From assembly GCA_028717765.1 (NCBI GenBank), contig JAQUNE010000067.1, forward strand, positions 1 through 7,329: a stretch of 7,329 nucleotides of DNA, written 5' to 3'. Below, one piece after another: positions 1-7,109 of the stretch (the first letter of the stretch is position 1; every line of letters begins with the position of its first letter). This DNA is from Candidatus Omnitrophota bacterium. GTDB lineage: Bacteria > Omnitrophota > Koll11 > Gygaellales > Profunditerraquicolaceae. Below the pieces are notes generated by a model. The model was not told the DNA's origin. It did no database searches and saw only the letters and a list, made by a program, of their open reading frames with translations. The translations under genes and the position numbers were made by a program.

Positions 1-2
1 GT

Positions 3-86
3 ACTTTAGTTGAGCTTGGGTTTGCCAAAGAAGACAGGCTGTTTGAGATTCTTTCCCGCCAGTTAAATCTTCCCTATATAAAATAA
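3..86 (+). pseudogene. gspE: N-terminal piece of the GspE ATPase, cut by the window start and ended by an in-frame TAA
   Basis: Frame 3 is open from the window edge and reads TLVELGFAKEDRLFEILSRQ followed by LNLPYIK, then TAA at 84-86. This matches the end of the first half of the MshEN/T2SSE N-terminal domain (family pattern LVELGF-x-E-x-x-L-x-x-x-L-x-x-QLxLPY). After the TAA the same frame continues as KNKDIEDLIIQK into the frame of the downstream GspE coding region, with the spacing expected for an uninterrupted domain. I infer that this is the same gene as 123-1601, interrupted by one nonsense codon that is either a true mutation or a base-call error. In GspE this region contacts the cytoplasmic part of GspL; in MshE/PilB-type ATPases it can bind cyclic di-GMP. 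The true start lies upstream of the window. Confidence 0.7.
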
Positions 87-122
87 AAGAATAAGGATAT
101 CGAGGACCTGATTATCCAGAAG

Positions 123-1601
123 GTGCCTGCGAAATTTGCCAGCCACTATAAGATTGTTCCTTTGGAATTTAAGGAGAATAGTTTAATTGTGGCGATGACC
201 GATCCTTTGGACGTGCGCACACTTGATGATTTAAGGCTGTTATTGGGCCTGGAGGTACAGGGTGTCTTGGCCAGCGAATCGGATATCCAGGATGCGATCC
301 GTAAATATTACGGCGTAGGGGCAGAAACACTGGAAAGGATGATTACCCAAAAGTCCGATATGAGGCAGGAAAAAATTGAAAGCGAAGAGGCCCAGGACCT
401 CGAAGATTTGGCTGAGGATGCCTCGATCATTAAATTTGTCAATCAGATCCTTTCCGAAGCGATTAAAAGCCGGGCAACTGATGTACACCTGGAGCCTTTT
501 CATGATGAATTGCGGACTCGTTTTAGGATAGACGGGCTGCTTTATAATATTAACATCCCGGAGACCATCAAATATTTTCATCCGGCAATTGTTTCGCGTA
601 TCAAAATTATGGCGCACCTGAATATCGCCGAGCATCGCCTTCCGCAGGATGGCAGGATAAAGATTAAGGTTGAGGAGCACGAGCTTGATTTGCGTGTTTC
701 TACGATGCCTACGGCTTTCGGAGAAGCGGTGCACTTAAGGATTTTAAGCCCGCAATTTTTCCTGGAATTGGAAAAAATCGGGCTCTCGCCTGAGGACCAG
801 AAAATAATTGAAAAAGTAATCAAAATACCGCACGGGGTTATTTTTGTCACCGGCCCTACCGGATCCGGAAAGTCGACCACCCTTTACGCGGCATTAGCCA
901 GGATTAATTCGGATTCCGTAAAGATTATTACCGTAGAGGACCCGATTGAGTATCAATTTAAAGGGATTAACCAGATTCAAGTAAACCCGAAAATCGGCTT
1001 AAGTTTTGCTACCGGCCTGCGGCATATTTTAAGGCATGACCCGGATGTAATTATGGTAGGAGAAGTAAGAGATTACGAGACTGCGGAAATTACCATCCGC
1101 GCAGCATTAACCGGCCACCTGGTTTTTTCTACCCTGCATACTAATGATGCTGCCGGAGCAGTAACCCGTTTGATTGATATGGGGGTTGAACCGTTTTTAT
1201 TAGCATCTTCCTTAGAGTGCTTGATTGCCCAAAGATTAGTCAGGGTGATTTGTTCAAAATGTAAAGCGCCGCTTGCCGCAAGCAGTGAAATTATCACGCA
1301 GATCAGGAAAGACCTTAATTTAGGGGCGCAAAATTTTAGCATTTTTGAAGGTAAAGGATGCGAAGAATGCAGATTTACCGGATTTCACGGCAGGACAGGA
1401 ATTCATGAAATTATCACAATCTCCGCTTCGATCCGGGACCTAATTATGAATCGCGCTTCCAGCCAGCAGATTAAACAAAAGGCGATTTCCGAGGGAATGA
1501 GGACGTTACGCCAGGATGGCTTGCGTAAGGTTATAGAAGGGATTACGACCTTTAGTGAAGTGATCCGTGTAACCCAGCAGGAAGAATTACCCGAAGAATA
1601 A
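123..1601 (+). CDS. gspE: Type II secretion ATPase GspE (PilB/GspE family), main body
   Basis: Cytoplasmic hexameric ATPase that powers pseudopilus assembly. Numbered from the GTG at 123, residues 1-65 are the second half of the MshEN-like domain (IVPL, VAMTDPLD). Next come TDVHLEP (119-125), the arginine-bearing RFRIDG (133-138) and HRLPQDGR (171-178). Walker A is GPTGSGKST (244-252), the Asp box VEDPIEYQ (271-278), Walker B HDPDVIMVGEVRD (305-317) and the His box TGHLVFSTLHTND (330-342). A zinc-type tetracysteine, C377-x2-C380-x32-C413-x2-C416, is typical of GspE/PilB. All catalytic motifs are intact. The GTG start is doubtful: it falls on the Val of a conserved VP inside the N-domain, has no good ribosome site, and the frame is open upstream to the TAA at 84-86. 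The natural protein probably begins before the window. Its TAA directly abuts the gspF ATG. Confidence 0.93.
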   Translation: MPAKFASHYKIVPLEFKENSLIVAMTDPLDVRTLDDLRLLLGLEVQGVLASESDIQDAIRKYYGVGAETLERMITQKSDMRQEKIESEEAQDLEDLAEDASIIKFVNQILSEAIKSRATDVHLEPFHDELRTRFRIDGLLYNINIPETIKYFHPAIVSRIKIMAHLNIAEHRLPQDGRIKIKVEEHELDLRVSTMPTAFGEAVHLRILSPQFFLELEKIGLSPEDQKIIEKVIKIPHGVIFVTGPTGSGKSTTLYAALARINSDSVKIITVEDPIEYQFKGINQIQVNPKIGLSFATGLRHILRHDPDVIMVGEVRDYETAEITIRAALTGHLVFSTLHTNDAAGAVTRLIDMGVEPFLLASSLECLIAQRLVRVICSKCKAPLAASSEIITQIRKDLNLGAQNFSIFEGKGCEECRFTGFHGRTGIHEIITISASIRDLIMNRASSQQIKQKAISEGMRTLRQDGLRKVIEGITTFSEVIRVTQQEELPEE

Positions 1602-2810
1602 ATGCCCCAATATACCTATACCGCAAAACCCCAGCCCGATAAAACCATTCAAGGAGAAATAGAAGCTGAATCAGAGAGCGATGCAGTTACTAAGCTGACT
1701 AAGTTAGGATATTTTCCGGTTTCTATCGAGTCAGTAGATATCTCTCTTGAAAAAAAAGGGTTCTTTTCTTTTCGCAAGGTAAGCAAAAAAGAAATTGTAA
1801 TGTTTACCCGCCAGCTGTCAAACCTGATTAGCTCCGGTATTAATATTATCAACGGCCTGAATATTATTTCCCGCCAGACCCCAAATAAATATTTCCGGGC
1901 GGTAATTAATGACGTGGTAGGGAAAATTAAAGATGGCAAGGCCTTATCAGAAAGCTTAAATTATCATCCGCAAATTTTTTCCAACCTTTATGTACAGCTG
2001 GTTCATTCCGGAGAGGTGGGGGGCAATATTGATGGTGCCCTGGAGCGTTTGAGCGGATTCCTGGAAAAGGAACAGGAGTTTAGTGATTCCCTGCGTTCGG
2101 CATTGATCTATCCTGTCTTTATCCTTTTCGTAGGCGCCGGAACCATCGTAGTTTTGCTGACCTTCGTAATCCCGAGATTGACGGTGATGTTTGAAGATAT
2201 GGGCCAGGTCCTGCCGCTTCCTACGAGGATACTGATTGCCGCTTCTGGCATTTTACGTGTGTATTGGTGGATGATTTTGGCGCTGGTAATCACGGGAGTA
2301 TTTTTATTCCGGCGGTCCCAGCGAATAATTGCGAATAAAATTATCTGGGACAGGATAAAATTAAAATTAGTTTTTTTTGGCGATATTATTTTGAAAAGCG
2401 AAATCAGCAGGCTGATGCATACATTGGCATTATTACTATCCAGCGGAATCACCATTACTTCTTCTTTGGACATTTCTGCGGCTTTGGCAGAAAATGAAAT
2501 ATTAAGGAGCGAGCTCTTAAAGTTTAAAGAAAGAATCAATGACGGATTGAGCTTATCGAGGTGCCTGAGCGAATCGAAATTATTTCCCAGTATGGTCAAT
2601 AGCATTGTCAGTGTGGGAGAAGAGACCGGCACATTAGAGAAAGCACTACTACGTATCTCGCAGGATTACGAAAAAGAAGTGGATGGCACGATAAAGGACC
2701 TCACCCGGATGCTTGAGCCGGTAATTATCTTAGTGATGGGGTTAATCGTGGGGTTTATTGTGATTTCCATGCTTTTGCCTATATTCCAGATTAATTTATT
2801 GGCCAAATAA
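1602..2810 (+). CDS. gspF: Type II secretion inner-membrane platform protein GspF
   Basis: Polytopic inner-membrane protein at the centre of the assembly platform; it is thought to be turned by GspE to add pseudopilin subunits. At 402 residues it has the normal family length. It starts with the usual YTYTAKP-like opening, followed by a cytoplasmic N-domain. Two T2SSF repeats follow, roughly 66-188 and 271-393. They share paired motifs: FTRQLSNLISSG (68-79) against LMHTLALLLSSG (271-282), and LVHSGEVGGNID (133-144) against IVSVGEETGTLE (335-346). Hydrophobic membrane segments lie near 169-190, 218-235 and 371-394. The ATG follows the gspE TAA without a gap; only a weak GAAG lies upstream (1593-1596), so translation is probably coupled to gspE. 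Confidence 0.95.
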   Translation: MPQYTYTAKPQPDKTIQGEIEAESESDAVTKLTKLGYFPVSIESVDISLEKKGFFSFRKVSKKEIVMFTRQLSNLISSGINIINGLNIISRQTPNKYFRAVINDVVGKIKDGKALSESLNYHPQIFSNLYVQLVHSGEVGGNIDGALERLSGFLEKEQEFSDSLRSALIYPVFILFVGAGTIVVLLTFVIPRLTVMFEDMGQVLPLPTRILIAASGILRVYWWMILALVITGVFLFRRSQRIIANKIIWDRIKLKLVFFGDIILKSEISRLMHTLALLLSSGITITSSLDISAALAENEILRSELLKFKERINDGLSLSRCLSESKLFPSMVNSIVSVGEETGTLEKALLRISQDYEKEVDGTIKDLTRMLEPVIILVMGLIVGFIVISMLLPIFQINLLAK

Positions 2811-2827
2811 ATTTATTTTTAAATCTT

Positions 2828-2834
2828 AAGGAGG
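2828..2834 (+). promoter_or_regulatory. Strong Shine-Dalgarno site of gspG
   Basis: AAGGAGG lies five bases before the gspG ATG. It is the best ribosome binding site in the window and sits in the largest intergenic gap (29 bases). High translation of the major pseudopilin would fit its role as the abundant subunit; that link is inference. Confidence 0.85.
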
Positions 2835-2839
2835 ATAAA

Positions 2840-3214
2840 ATGGGAAGAAAAGGTTTTACGCTTATTGAACTTATGTTAGTGGTAATTATTATCGGAGTAT
2901 TGGCAGCGATGGTGATGCCGCGCCTAGTCGGCCGTTCAGAGGAAGCCCGGATTGCCGCCGCCAAGGCCGATATTAACGCCAATATCGCAACAGCTTTGGA
3001 TATGTATGAAATGGATAATGGCAAATACCCCAGCACCCTCGATGACTTAACCGCCAAGACCGGGAAGGGGCCGTATTTAAAGAGAAAGCCAGTTGACCCG
3101 TGGGGAAAGCCGTATATTTATTCTTCCGTAGATGGGAAAGATTATAAACTTTGTTCCAACGGCCCCGACGAGACCAAGTCCGAAGGCCAGATTTGTAATG
3201 ACACGCAAAATTAA
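2840..3214 (+). CDS. gspG: Major pseudopilin GspG
   Basis: Main subunit of the periplasmic pseudopilus. The 124-residue protein has a class III prepilin signal: a five-residue leader MGRKG, then FTLIELMLVVIIIG with the conserved Glu at mature position 5, and a hydrophobic helix to about residue 25. GspG hallmarks follow: YEMDNGKYPSTLDDL (56-70), KGPYL (76-80) and DPWGKPYIY (86-94), then a C-terminal SNGPDE loop. It is somewhat shorter than many GspG proteins, with a short segment between the KYPST and KGPYL motifs. Cys105 and Cys119 bracket the C-terminal loop that holds calcium in classical GspG, which suggests a disulfide (inference). The start is fixed by the strong ribosome site and the leader. 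The 3' end overlaps gspH by 17 bases. Confidence 0.93.
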   Translation: MGRKGFTLIELMLVVIIIGVLAAMVMPRLVGRSEEARIAAAKADINANIATALDMYEMDNGKYPSTLDDLTAKTGKGPYLKRKPVDPWGKPYIYSSVDGKDYKLCSNGPDETKSEGQICNDTQN

Positions 3215-3656
3215 GGCTTTTACCTTTATTGAACTGTTTATAGTAATTATTATTATTGGAATTGCCTCGGCAGTGGCTTTTCCGCGGTTCAAAAATACCT
3301 TCGAAGGTTTTGAGTTAAAGAATTTCGCCGGGGACATTTACTTCTTAAGCCGCTACCTGCAGGATAGCGCGATTTCGCAGGGAAAAACCTATTATCTGGC
3401 TATTAATACCGATAACGGCCAGTTACAGGCTTTAACTATGGAAAATGCGCAATTCAAGAATATCGCAGGCAAGTTCGCCAAGGTCTATGCGGCCCCGCGC
3501 GGGATCGAAATTTCTCTTGATCCGGCCGTGGACCAGGGGGTATATTTTTACCCGGATGCCAGCACCGATAAAGCGACTATTATTTTTACGAATCAAAAAA
3601 ATGATAAATTATCATTGATTTTTAGCGGGGTGTCAGGTGGGATCCAAGTCAAATAA
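3198..3656 (+). CDS. gspH: Minor pseudopilin GspH
   Basis: Probable minor pseudopilin linking the tip complex to the GspG shaft. I chose the ATG at 3198, giving 152 residues and a short basic leader MTRKIKA before FTFIELFIVIIIIG. A longer reading from 3132 would add 22 residues of the gspG-overlapping frame and spoil the prepilin signal. The leader ends in Ala instead of the usual Gly at -1. Glu at mature position 5 is present. The body fits GspH: a helix with DIYFLSRYLQDSAISQGK (46-63), then beta-rich GVYFYPDAS (114-122) and a final LIFSGVSGGIQVK. A GAAGG 11 bases upstream (3182-3186) may act as ribosome site. It overlaps gspG by 17 bases and gspI by 20. The H assignment rests on these weak patterns plus gene order. 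Confidence 0.85.
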   Translation: MTRKIKAFTFIELFIVIIIIGIASAVAFPRFKNTFEGFELKNFAGDIYFLSRYLQDSAISQGKTYYLAINTDNGQLQALTMENAQFKNIAGKFAKVYAAPRGIEISLDPAVDQGVYFYPDASTDKATIIFTNQKNDKLSLIFSGVSGGIQVK

Positions 3657-4026
3657 GGGCTTTACCCTTATCGAAGTTTTGGTTACGATTGCCATTGTTT
3701 CTACGGCGATTATTTTTATTTTCCGTTCATTTGCCACGCTGCTTTCTTCACAAAAAATGAGCCAGAACATGATTCTTGCTTGTTTTTTAGCCGAAGAAAA
3801 AATTTTTATAATTAGCGAAGAACAAAAAAAATCTTCCTCTGCACTAGGCTACCGGGAGGGAGCAGAGCAATTGCAAGGTAGCCAATTTGACTGGAACGCT
3901 TCTCTGCTGGATTCCACAGACCTTGGGTTAGTGCAGTTGGAATTTAACGTTTTTTTACCCGGTAAGAACGGTGGAGAAAAAACAAGGCTTAATTTTTTAA
4001 CCCTGGTACCCGCGCAGAGCCAATGA
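3637..4026 (+). CDS. gspI: Minor pseudopilin GspI
   Basis: Probable tip pseudopilin; in the family GspI nucleates the GspI-J-K tip complex. The 129-residue protein starts at a GTG, with leader MGSKSNKG cut before FTLIEVLVTIAIVSTA; Glu5 is present. A GGGG run (3627-3630) six bases upstream is the only ribosome-like signal. The helix continues through MILACFLAEEKI, matching the GspI pattern in which a conserved A-x-x-x-A/E-K stretch follows the membrane segment. A short C-terminal domain contains FDWNASL (84-90) and LGLVQLEFNVFLP, like the F-x-W...V-x-V strands of the T2SSI domain. It begins inside the end of gspH and its TGA overlaps the gspJ ATG (ATGA), so coupled translation is likely. Confidence 0.85.
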   Translation: MGSKSNKGFTLIEVLVTIAIVSTAIIFIFRSFATLLSSQKMSQNMILACFLAEEKIFIISEEQKKSSSALGYREGAEQLQGSQFDWNASLLDSTDLGLVQLEFNVFLPGKNGGEKTRLNFLTLVPAQSQ

Positions 4027-4664
4027 GGAAAATAAAAGGCTTCACTTTAATCGAAGTATTGCTTGCGGTATCACTTTCCGCGGTGATTGTGCTGGGGGTT
4101 TATTCCGCCCTGCAGACCGGCATCTTAAGCTATGAAAAACAAGAATTAGCCGCGGGGATCTATCAGACGGCAAAAGTGATCCTAAACCGGATGGAAACTG
4201 ATTTAAAAAATTCCTATATTTATATGCAATCCGATTCACATTTTAAAGGGTCTAAAGCCCAATCATCCATGGATTTTTTTACAGTGTCAGAAATTTTTGA
4301 AAAAGGAGAAAGACGTATTTTGCCTTGCCGGGTCAAATATGAATTGGGCGATCAGGTATTAAAACGTTTTTTTTACCGGGGGTTAGAAGCCAGCCAAACA
4401 AGTCCTGCGGTAGAGGCACAAGAGATTGCTTCTGATGTAAAGGGGATGGTTTTAGAATTCGCCTATCCTTCTTCTGACCCGAATACGAATATTGCCTGGC
4501 AGGATTCCTGGCCTGAAGAAGGGGGAAGCCAGGAGCAGGAAAAAACTTTGCCTGTAGCGGTAAAAATCAAGCTTACTTTGATTGAAAAGGATAGGCATGG
4601 GCAAGAAACTGCTAGTGTGGATTTTATCAGGACAGTGGCATTGCCTTTAGGAGGGAATTTATGA
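4023..4664 (+). CDS. gspJ: Minor pseudopilin GspJ
   Basis: Probable tip pseudopilin that partners GspI and GspK. It has 213 residues and is larger than GspH and GspI, as is usual for GspJ. Leader MRKIKG precedes FTLIEVLLAVSLSAVIVLGVY, with Glu5 present. The mature body has a long amphipathic helix (KVILNRMETDLKNS, 51-64), strands with MDFFTVSE (83-90) and LKRFFYRG (113-120), and the C-terminal WQDSWPEE...LPVAVKIKLTLIE arrangement. In GspJ a Trp-rich loop commonly precedes an LPxAVxxxL strand. No Shine-Dalgarno site is evident before the start; the ATG shares bases with the gspI stop (ATGA), so reinitiation after gspI is likely. The stop overlaps gspK in the same way. Confidence 0.87.
   Translation: MRKIKGFTLIEVLLAVSLSAVIVLGVYSALQTGILSYEKQELAAGIYQTAKVILNRMETDLKNSYIYMQSDSHFKGSKAQSSMDFFTVSEIFEKGERRILPCRVKYELGDQVLKRFFYRGLEASQTSPAVEAQEIASDVKGMVLEFAYPSSDPNTNIAWQDSWPEEGGSQEQEKTLPVAVKIKLTLIEKDRHGQETASVDFIRTVALPLGGNL
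4649..4654 (+). promoter_or_regulatory. Shine-Dalgarno site of gspK inside the gspJ 3' end
   Basis: AGGAGG lies six bases before the gspK ATG and within the last codons of gspJ. It fixes the gspK start and gives gspK its own ribosome entry in addition to the ATGA coupling. Confidence 0.8.
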
Positions 4665-5659
4665 AATCTAAAGGCTCTATTTTGATGATTAGCCTCTGGG
4701 TTTTAGCGATTTTGGTAGTTTTTGTCATTGGCCTGGGTAATCGCGCTTTGATTAATTTGAAATTGGCGCGTTCCCAAAAAGACAGATTAACCGCTGCGCT
4801 TCTGGCGCAGTCCGGGGTAGAAAAAGCAATCCTGCTTTTAAACACCACGAGCAGTGCTGCGGCAGAAAGATATGACAGCCTGACAGATTCCTGGAGTACC
4901 GGAATTAATCCCGATACAAAATCCTATATTTTAAAAGAAATAGAGCTTAAAAAAGGTTCCGGAGAAAAATTTACCGTAGGTTTCCTTGATCAAGGCAATA
5001 ATTATCGTTGTATGAGCGATGAAGAAAGCAAAATCAATATTAATTACGCTTCAACGGCAACCCTCGCCGGGTTATTAACCAAGGGCGGTGTTGATACAGG
5101 CGTAAACGAATTGGTAAACTATATTCTGTATTGGCGTAACGACCCTGCGCTTGATCTGACCTTGGCCTACCCGGAGTTAAAGAAGGATAAGTTTTCTAAC
5201 CGTGAAGAATTAATTACCGTGTTGGAATATTTTTATAAAGGCAAAACAGCGGATTATCAAAAAAAAGCTTGGGATATATTTAAACAGCTGGAAGGTTTAT
5301 TTACCGTATACAGTGCTTCTGCCGCGGTAAACGTGAATACTGTTTCTTCGCAAGTCCTGGCGGTTATCACTAATTCGCTAGCAGCTGATGCGGATGAGAT
5401 TGCCGCAGCCAGCACCCTGAGCGAGAAAATTATTACCTTAAGGAATGCTCAGCTGATTAAGGGGGAAGAAGATATTAGAACAGGCGCGCAATTAAGCACT
5501 GCCGAGGGTAACTTTTTAAATAAGCTTACTGGCGGACTGGTTTACAAATCAAATACTTTCTTTATTGAATCAAGCGCTAATTCCGCAAGGACGCAAAGAA
5601 GGGTTAGTGTAGTTTATGACCGGCAAAACAAAAAAATTGTCTTTTGGCGGCAAATATAG
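4661..5659 (+). CDS. gspK: Tip pseudopilin GspK
   Basis: Large minor pseudopilin that caps the pseudopilus. It has 332 residues, by far the longest pseudopilin here. The leader is MKSKG, cut before SILMISLWVLAILVVFVIG. Mature position 5 is Ile, so the usual Glu5 is missing, as is characteristic of GspK and compatible with the tip position where no subunit sits above it. The large globular domain has family features: DEESKININYAS (120-131), a second AAVNVNTVSSQVL (221-233), and FSNREELITVLEY (178-190). These resemble the paired Asn-rich helix-hairpin (SAM-like) elements of T2SSK proteins. A Tyr- and Trp-containing C-terminus (YDRQNKKIVFWRQ) ends it. It overlaps gspJ by four bases; 14 bases separate it from gspL. 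Confidence 0.9.
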   Translation: MKSKGSILMISLWVLAILVVFVIGLGNRALINLKLARSQKDRLTAALLAQSGVEKAILLLNTTSSAAAERYDSLTDSWSTGINPDTKSYILKEIELKKGSGEKFTVGFLDQGNNYRCMSDEESKININYASTATLAGLLTKGGVDTGVNELVNYILYWRNDPALDLTLAYPELKKDKFSNREELITVLEYFYKGKTADYQKKAWDIFKQLEGLFTVYSASAAVNVNTVSSQVLAVITNSLAADADEIAAASTLSEKIITLRNAQLIKGEEDIRTGAQLSTAEGNFLNKLTGGLVYKSNTFFIESSANSARTQRRVSVVYDRQNKKIVFWRQI

Positions 5660-5673
5660 TATCATAAAAAATA

Positions 5674-7107
5674 ATGATTAAACTGCTTAAGAGCATAGGA
5701 AACAAAAATACGGTTTTTATCCTGCAGGTTACCGATAGCGCTTTTAAAGCGATAAAATGCTCCAAGGACGCAAAAAAAGAATTCCTTGGGCTGGAATCTG
5801 AGACCTTTCCAGAAGGCATCGATAACCAGAAATTAATTGAAAAGCTCTCCAGCGCCCTGCATAAACTAGGGATTAATAATAACCCGGTTGTTCTTTCCCT
5901 CTCGCGCAACCAGGCCACCTGTCGGCACATCACGATTCCCGCGCAATCCCCCCAGGAGATAGCAAAAATCGCCACCTTACAGGCACCAAGGTACCTGCCC
6001 TATCCGATTAACGAATTAATTACTGGTTATCAGGTAATTAAAGCGCAGCCAGGCGGTTATTCCGCAGTTAATTTGGTTATTGTGCATAAGGATGTGATTT
6101 CCCGGTATCTGGAAATCTTTAAGGCTTTGAAGGTAAAACAATTTTCAATTCACCTGGGGTCATACGGGATATGTAATTTATATAATTATCTATTTGCGCA
6201 AGAGGCTCTTCCGGTAATGATTATAGATGTTGATTTTAACCAGGTGGAATTGGTGGTAATTGCCGAGAGAAAAATGGTTTTTAGCAGGTATTTTAAGCTT
6301 AACCGTTCCAGGGAAGATTGGAAGTTTACTTTTGTTGAGGAAGTTAATCGTTCAAGGGAGACTTATGCCAAGGAATTTTTACGGGAATTTTCCCAGAAAA
6401 TTTTGATTCTCGGAAGCGGAAAAATTGTGCAAGATTGTTACAACCTGCTTAAAGAGAAAATTCCTTTAACCATAGAGCAGGTAGATTTTTATAAAAAAAT
6501 TAATCTCTCAGAACCGCTTATTCAGAAAATTCAGTCCAGCGGATGTTCATTTACCAGCCTGTTTGGTTTTGGGCTGGAAGCTCCGGAGGAGACCCTTAAC
6601 CTCCTGCCACTGGAGGCCAGAGAAAAGGGGGCACAGCTAAACGTTTATCGTAAAGGCTTAAAAGCATTTTTCTTTGTAGCGTTTATTTCATTGGTCTGGA
6701 TTATTGCCATAGTCAAGAATCTGGATAATAAATCAAAATACCTGCAACGTTTAAAAAACGAGTTGGATAAAATCAGTAAAGAAGCCAGGCCTCTGGAAGA
6801 AATCGAGAAGAGGTCAAAGATACTGCAGGGCCAGAGTGCAAAAAGAGCCTCAAGTCTGGATCTTCTCACCGCATGTTTTAAATCCCTGCCGAATTTGGCA
6901 TATCTAACCAGTTTTAGTTATGAAGAGGGTAACCAGGTTATTTTACGCGGGCAGGCCCAGGAGCTTAACCCGGTATTTGTTTTTGTTTCTGCCTTGGAAA
7001 AAGCTCCGGAATTGAAAAATTTTAATATCAAGGTAAGGTACGCCAGCAAGAGAAAAACTAAGACCGGAGAAATGGTAGATTTTGAAATTGCCTGTTTAAA
7101 TAAATAA
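5674..7107 (+). CDS. gspL: Type II secretion assembly-platform protein GspL (PilM-like plus PilN-like fusion)
   Basis: Bitopic inner-membrane protein that in T2SS recruits GspE and pairs with GspM. Of its 477 residues, roughly 10-300 form a divergent actin-like (PilM-type) cytoplasmic domain (VVLSLSRNQATCRHITIPAQ at 72-91, RYLPYPINELITGYQV at 106-121, VMIIDVDFNQVELVVI at 181-196). Next is LNLLPLEAREK (308-318), like the NLLP motif with which PilN docks on PilM. One membrane segment (331-347) and a charged, probably coiled-coil stretch (350-385) follow. The C-terminal ferredoxin-like PilN/GspL domain (394-477) carries SLPNLAYLTSF and ILRGQAQ. The phosphate-binding signatures of active actin folds look degenerate. 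No Shine-Dalgarno site is seen; an in-frame TAA at 5665-5667 rules out a longer form. Overall similarity to classical GspL looks low, so the name rests on architecture and gene order. Confidence 0.85.
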   Translation: MIKLLKSIGNKNTVFILQVTDSAFKAIKCSKDAKKEFLGLESETFPEGIDNQKLIEKLSSALHKLGINNNPVVLSLSRNQATCRHITIPAQSPQEIAKIATLQAPRYLPYPINELITGYQVIKAQPGGYSAVNLVIVHKDVISRYLEIFKALKVKQFSIHLGSYGICNLYNYLFAQEALPVMIIDVDFNQVELVVIAERKMVFSRYFKLNRSREDWKFTFVEEVNRSRETYAKEFLREFSQKILILGSGKIVQDCYNLLKEKIPLTIEQVDFYKKINLSEPLIQKIQSSGCSFTSLFGFGLEAPEETLNLLPLEAREKGAQLNVYRKGLKAFFFVAFISLVWIIAIVKNLDNKSKYLQRLKNELDKISKEARPLEEIEKRSKILQGQSAKRASSLDLLTACFKSLPNLAYLTSFSYEEGNQVILRGQAQELNPVFVFVSALEKAPELKNFNIKVRYASKRKTKTGEMVDFEIACLNK

Positions 7108-7109
7108 AA

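Noticed and set aside
84..86. The internal TAA as a sign of stop-codon reassignment
   Set aside because: TAA ends gspE, gspF, gspG, gspH and gspL at sensible family lengths, so TAA is a normal stop in this genome.
2108..2632. Long open frame on the minus strand (174 codons) within gspF
   Set aside because: It lies wholly opposite the well-supported gspF, has no recognisable domain and no ribosome site, and its composition is what the antisense of a hydrophobic membrane protein gives. The same applies to the other minus-strand frames, such as 240-734 and 5604-5975.
3132..3197. Upstream ATG extension of gspH
   Set aside because: It would overlap gspG in another frame by 83 bases and put a Pro-rich 22-residue tail before the prepilin leader. 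The ATG at 3198 gives a normal seven-residue basic leader.
2854..4060. Similar DNA stretches of about 20 bases recurring at 2854, 3216, 3658 and 4038
   Set aside because: They encode the shared FTLIE-type N-termini of paralogous pseudopilins. This is protein family similarity and does not indicate a separate DNA repeat element.
4661..4700. Missing Glu5 in GspK as an anomaly
   Set aside because: Lack of Glu at mature position 5 is a known normal feature of GspK, the tip subunit.
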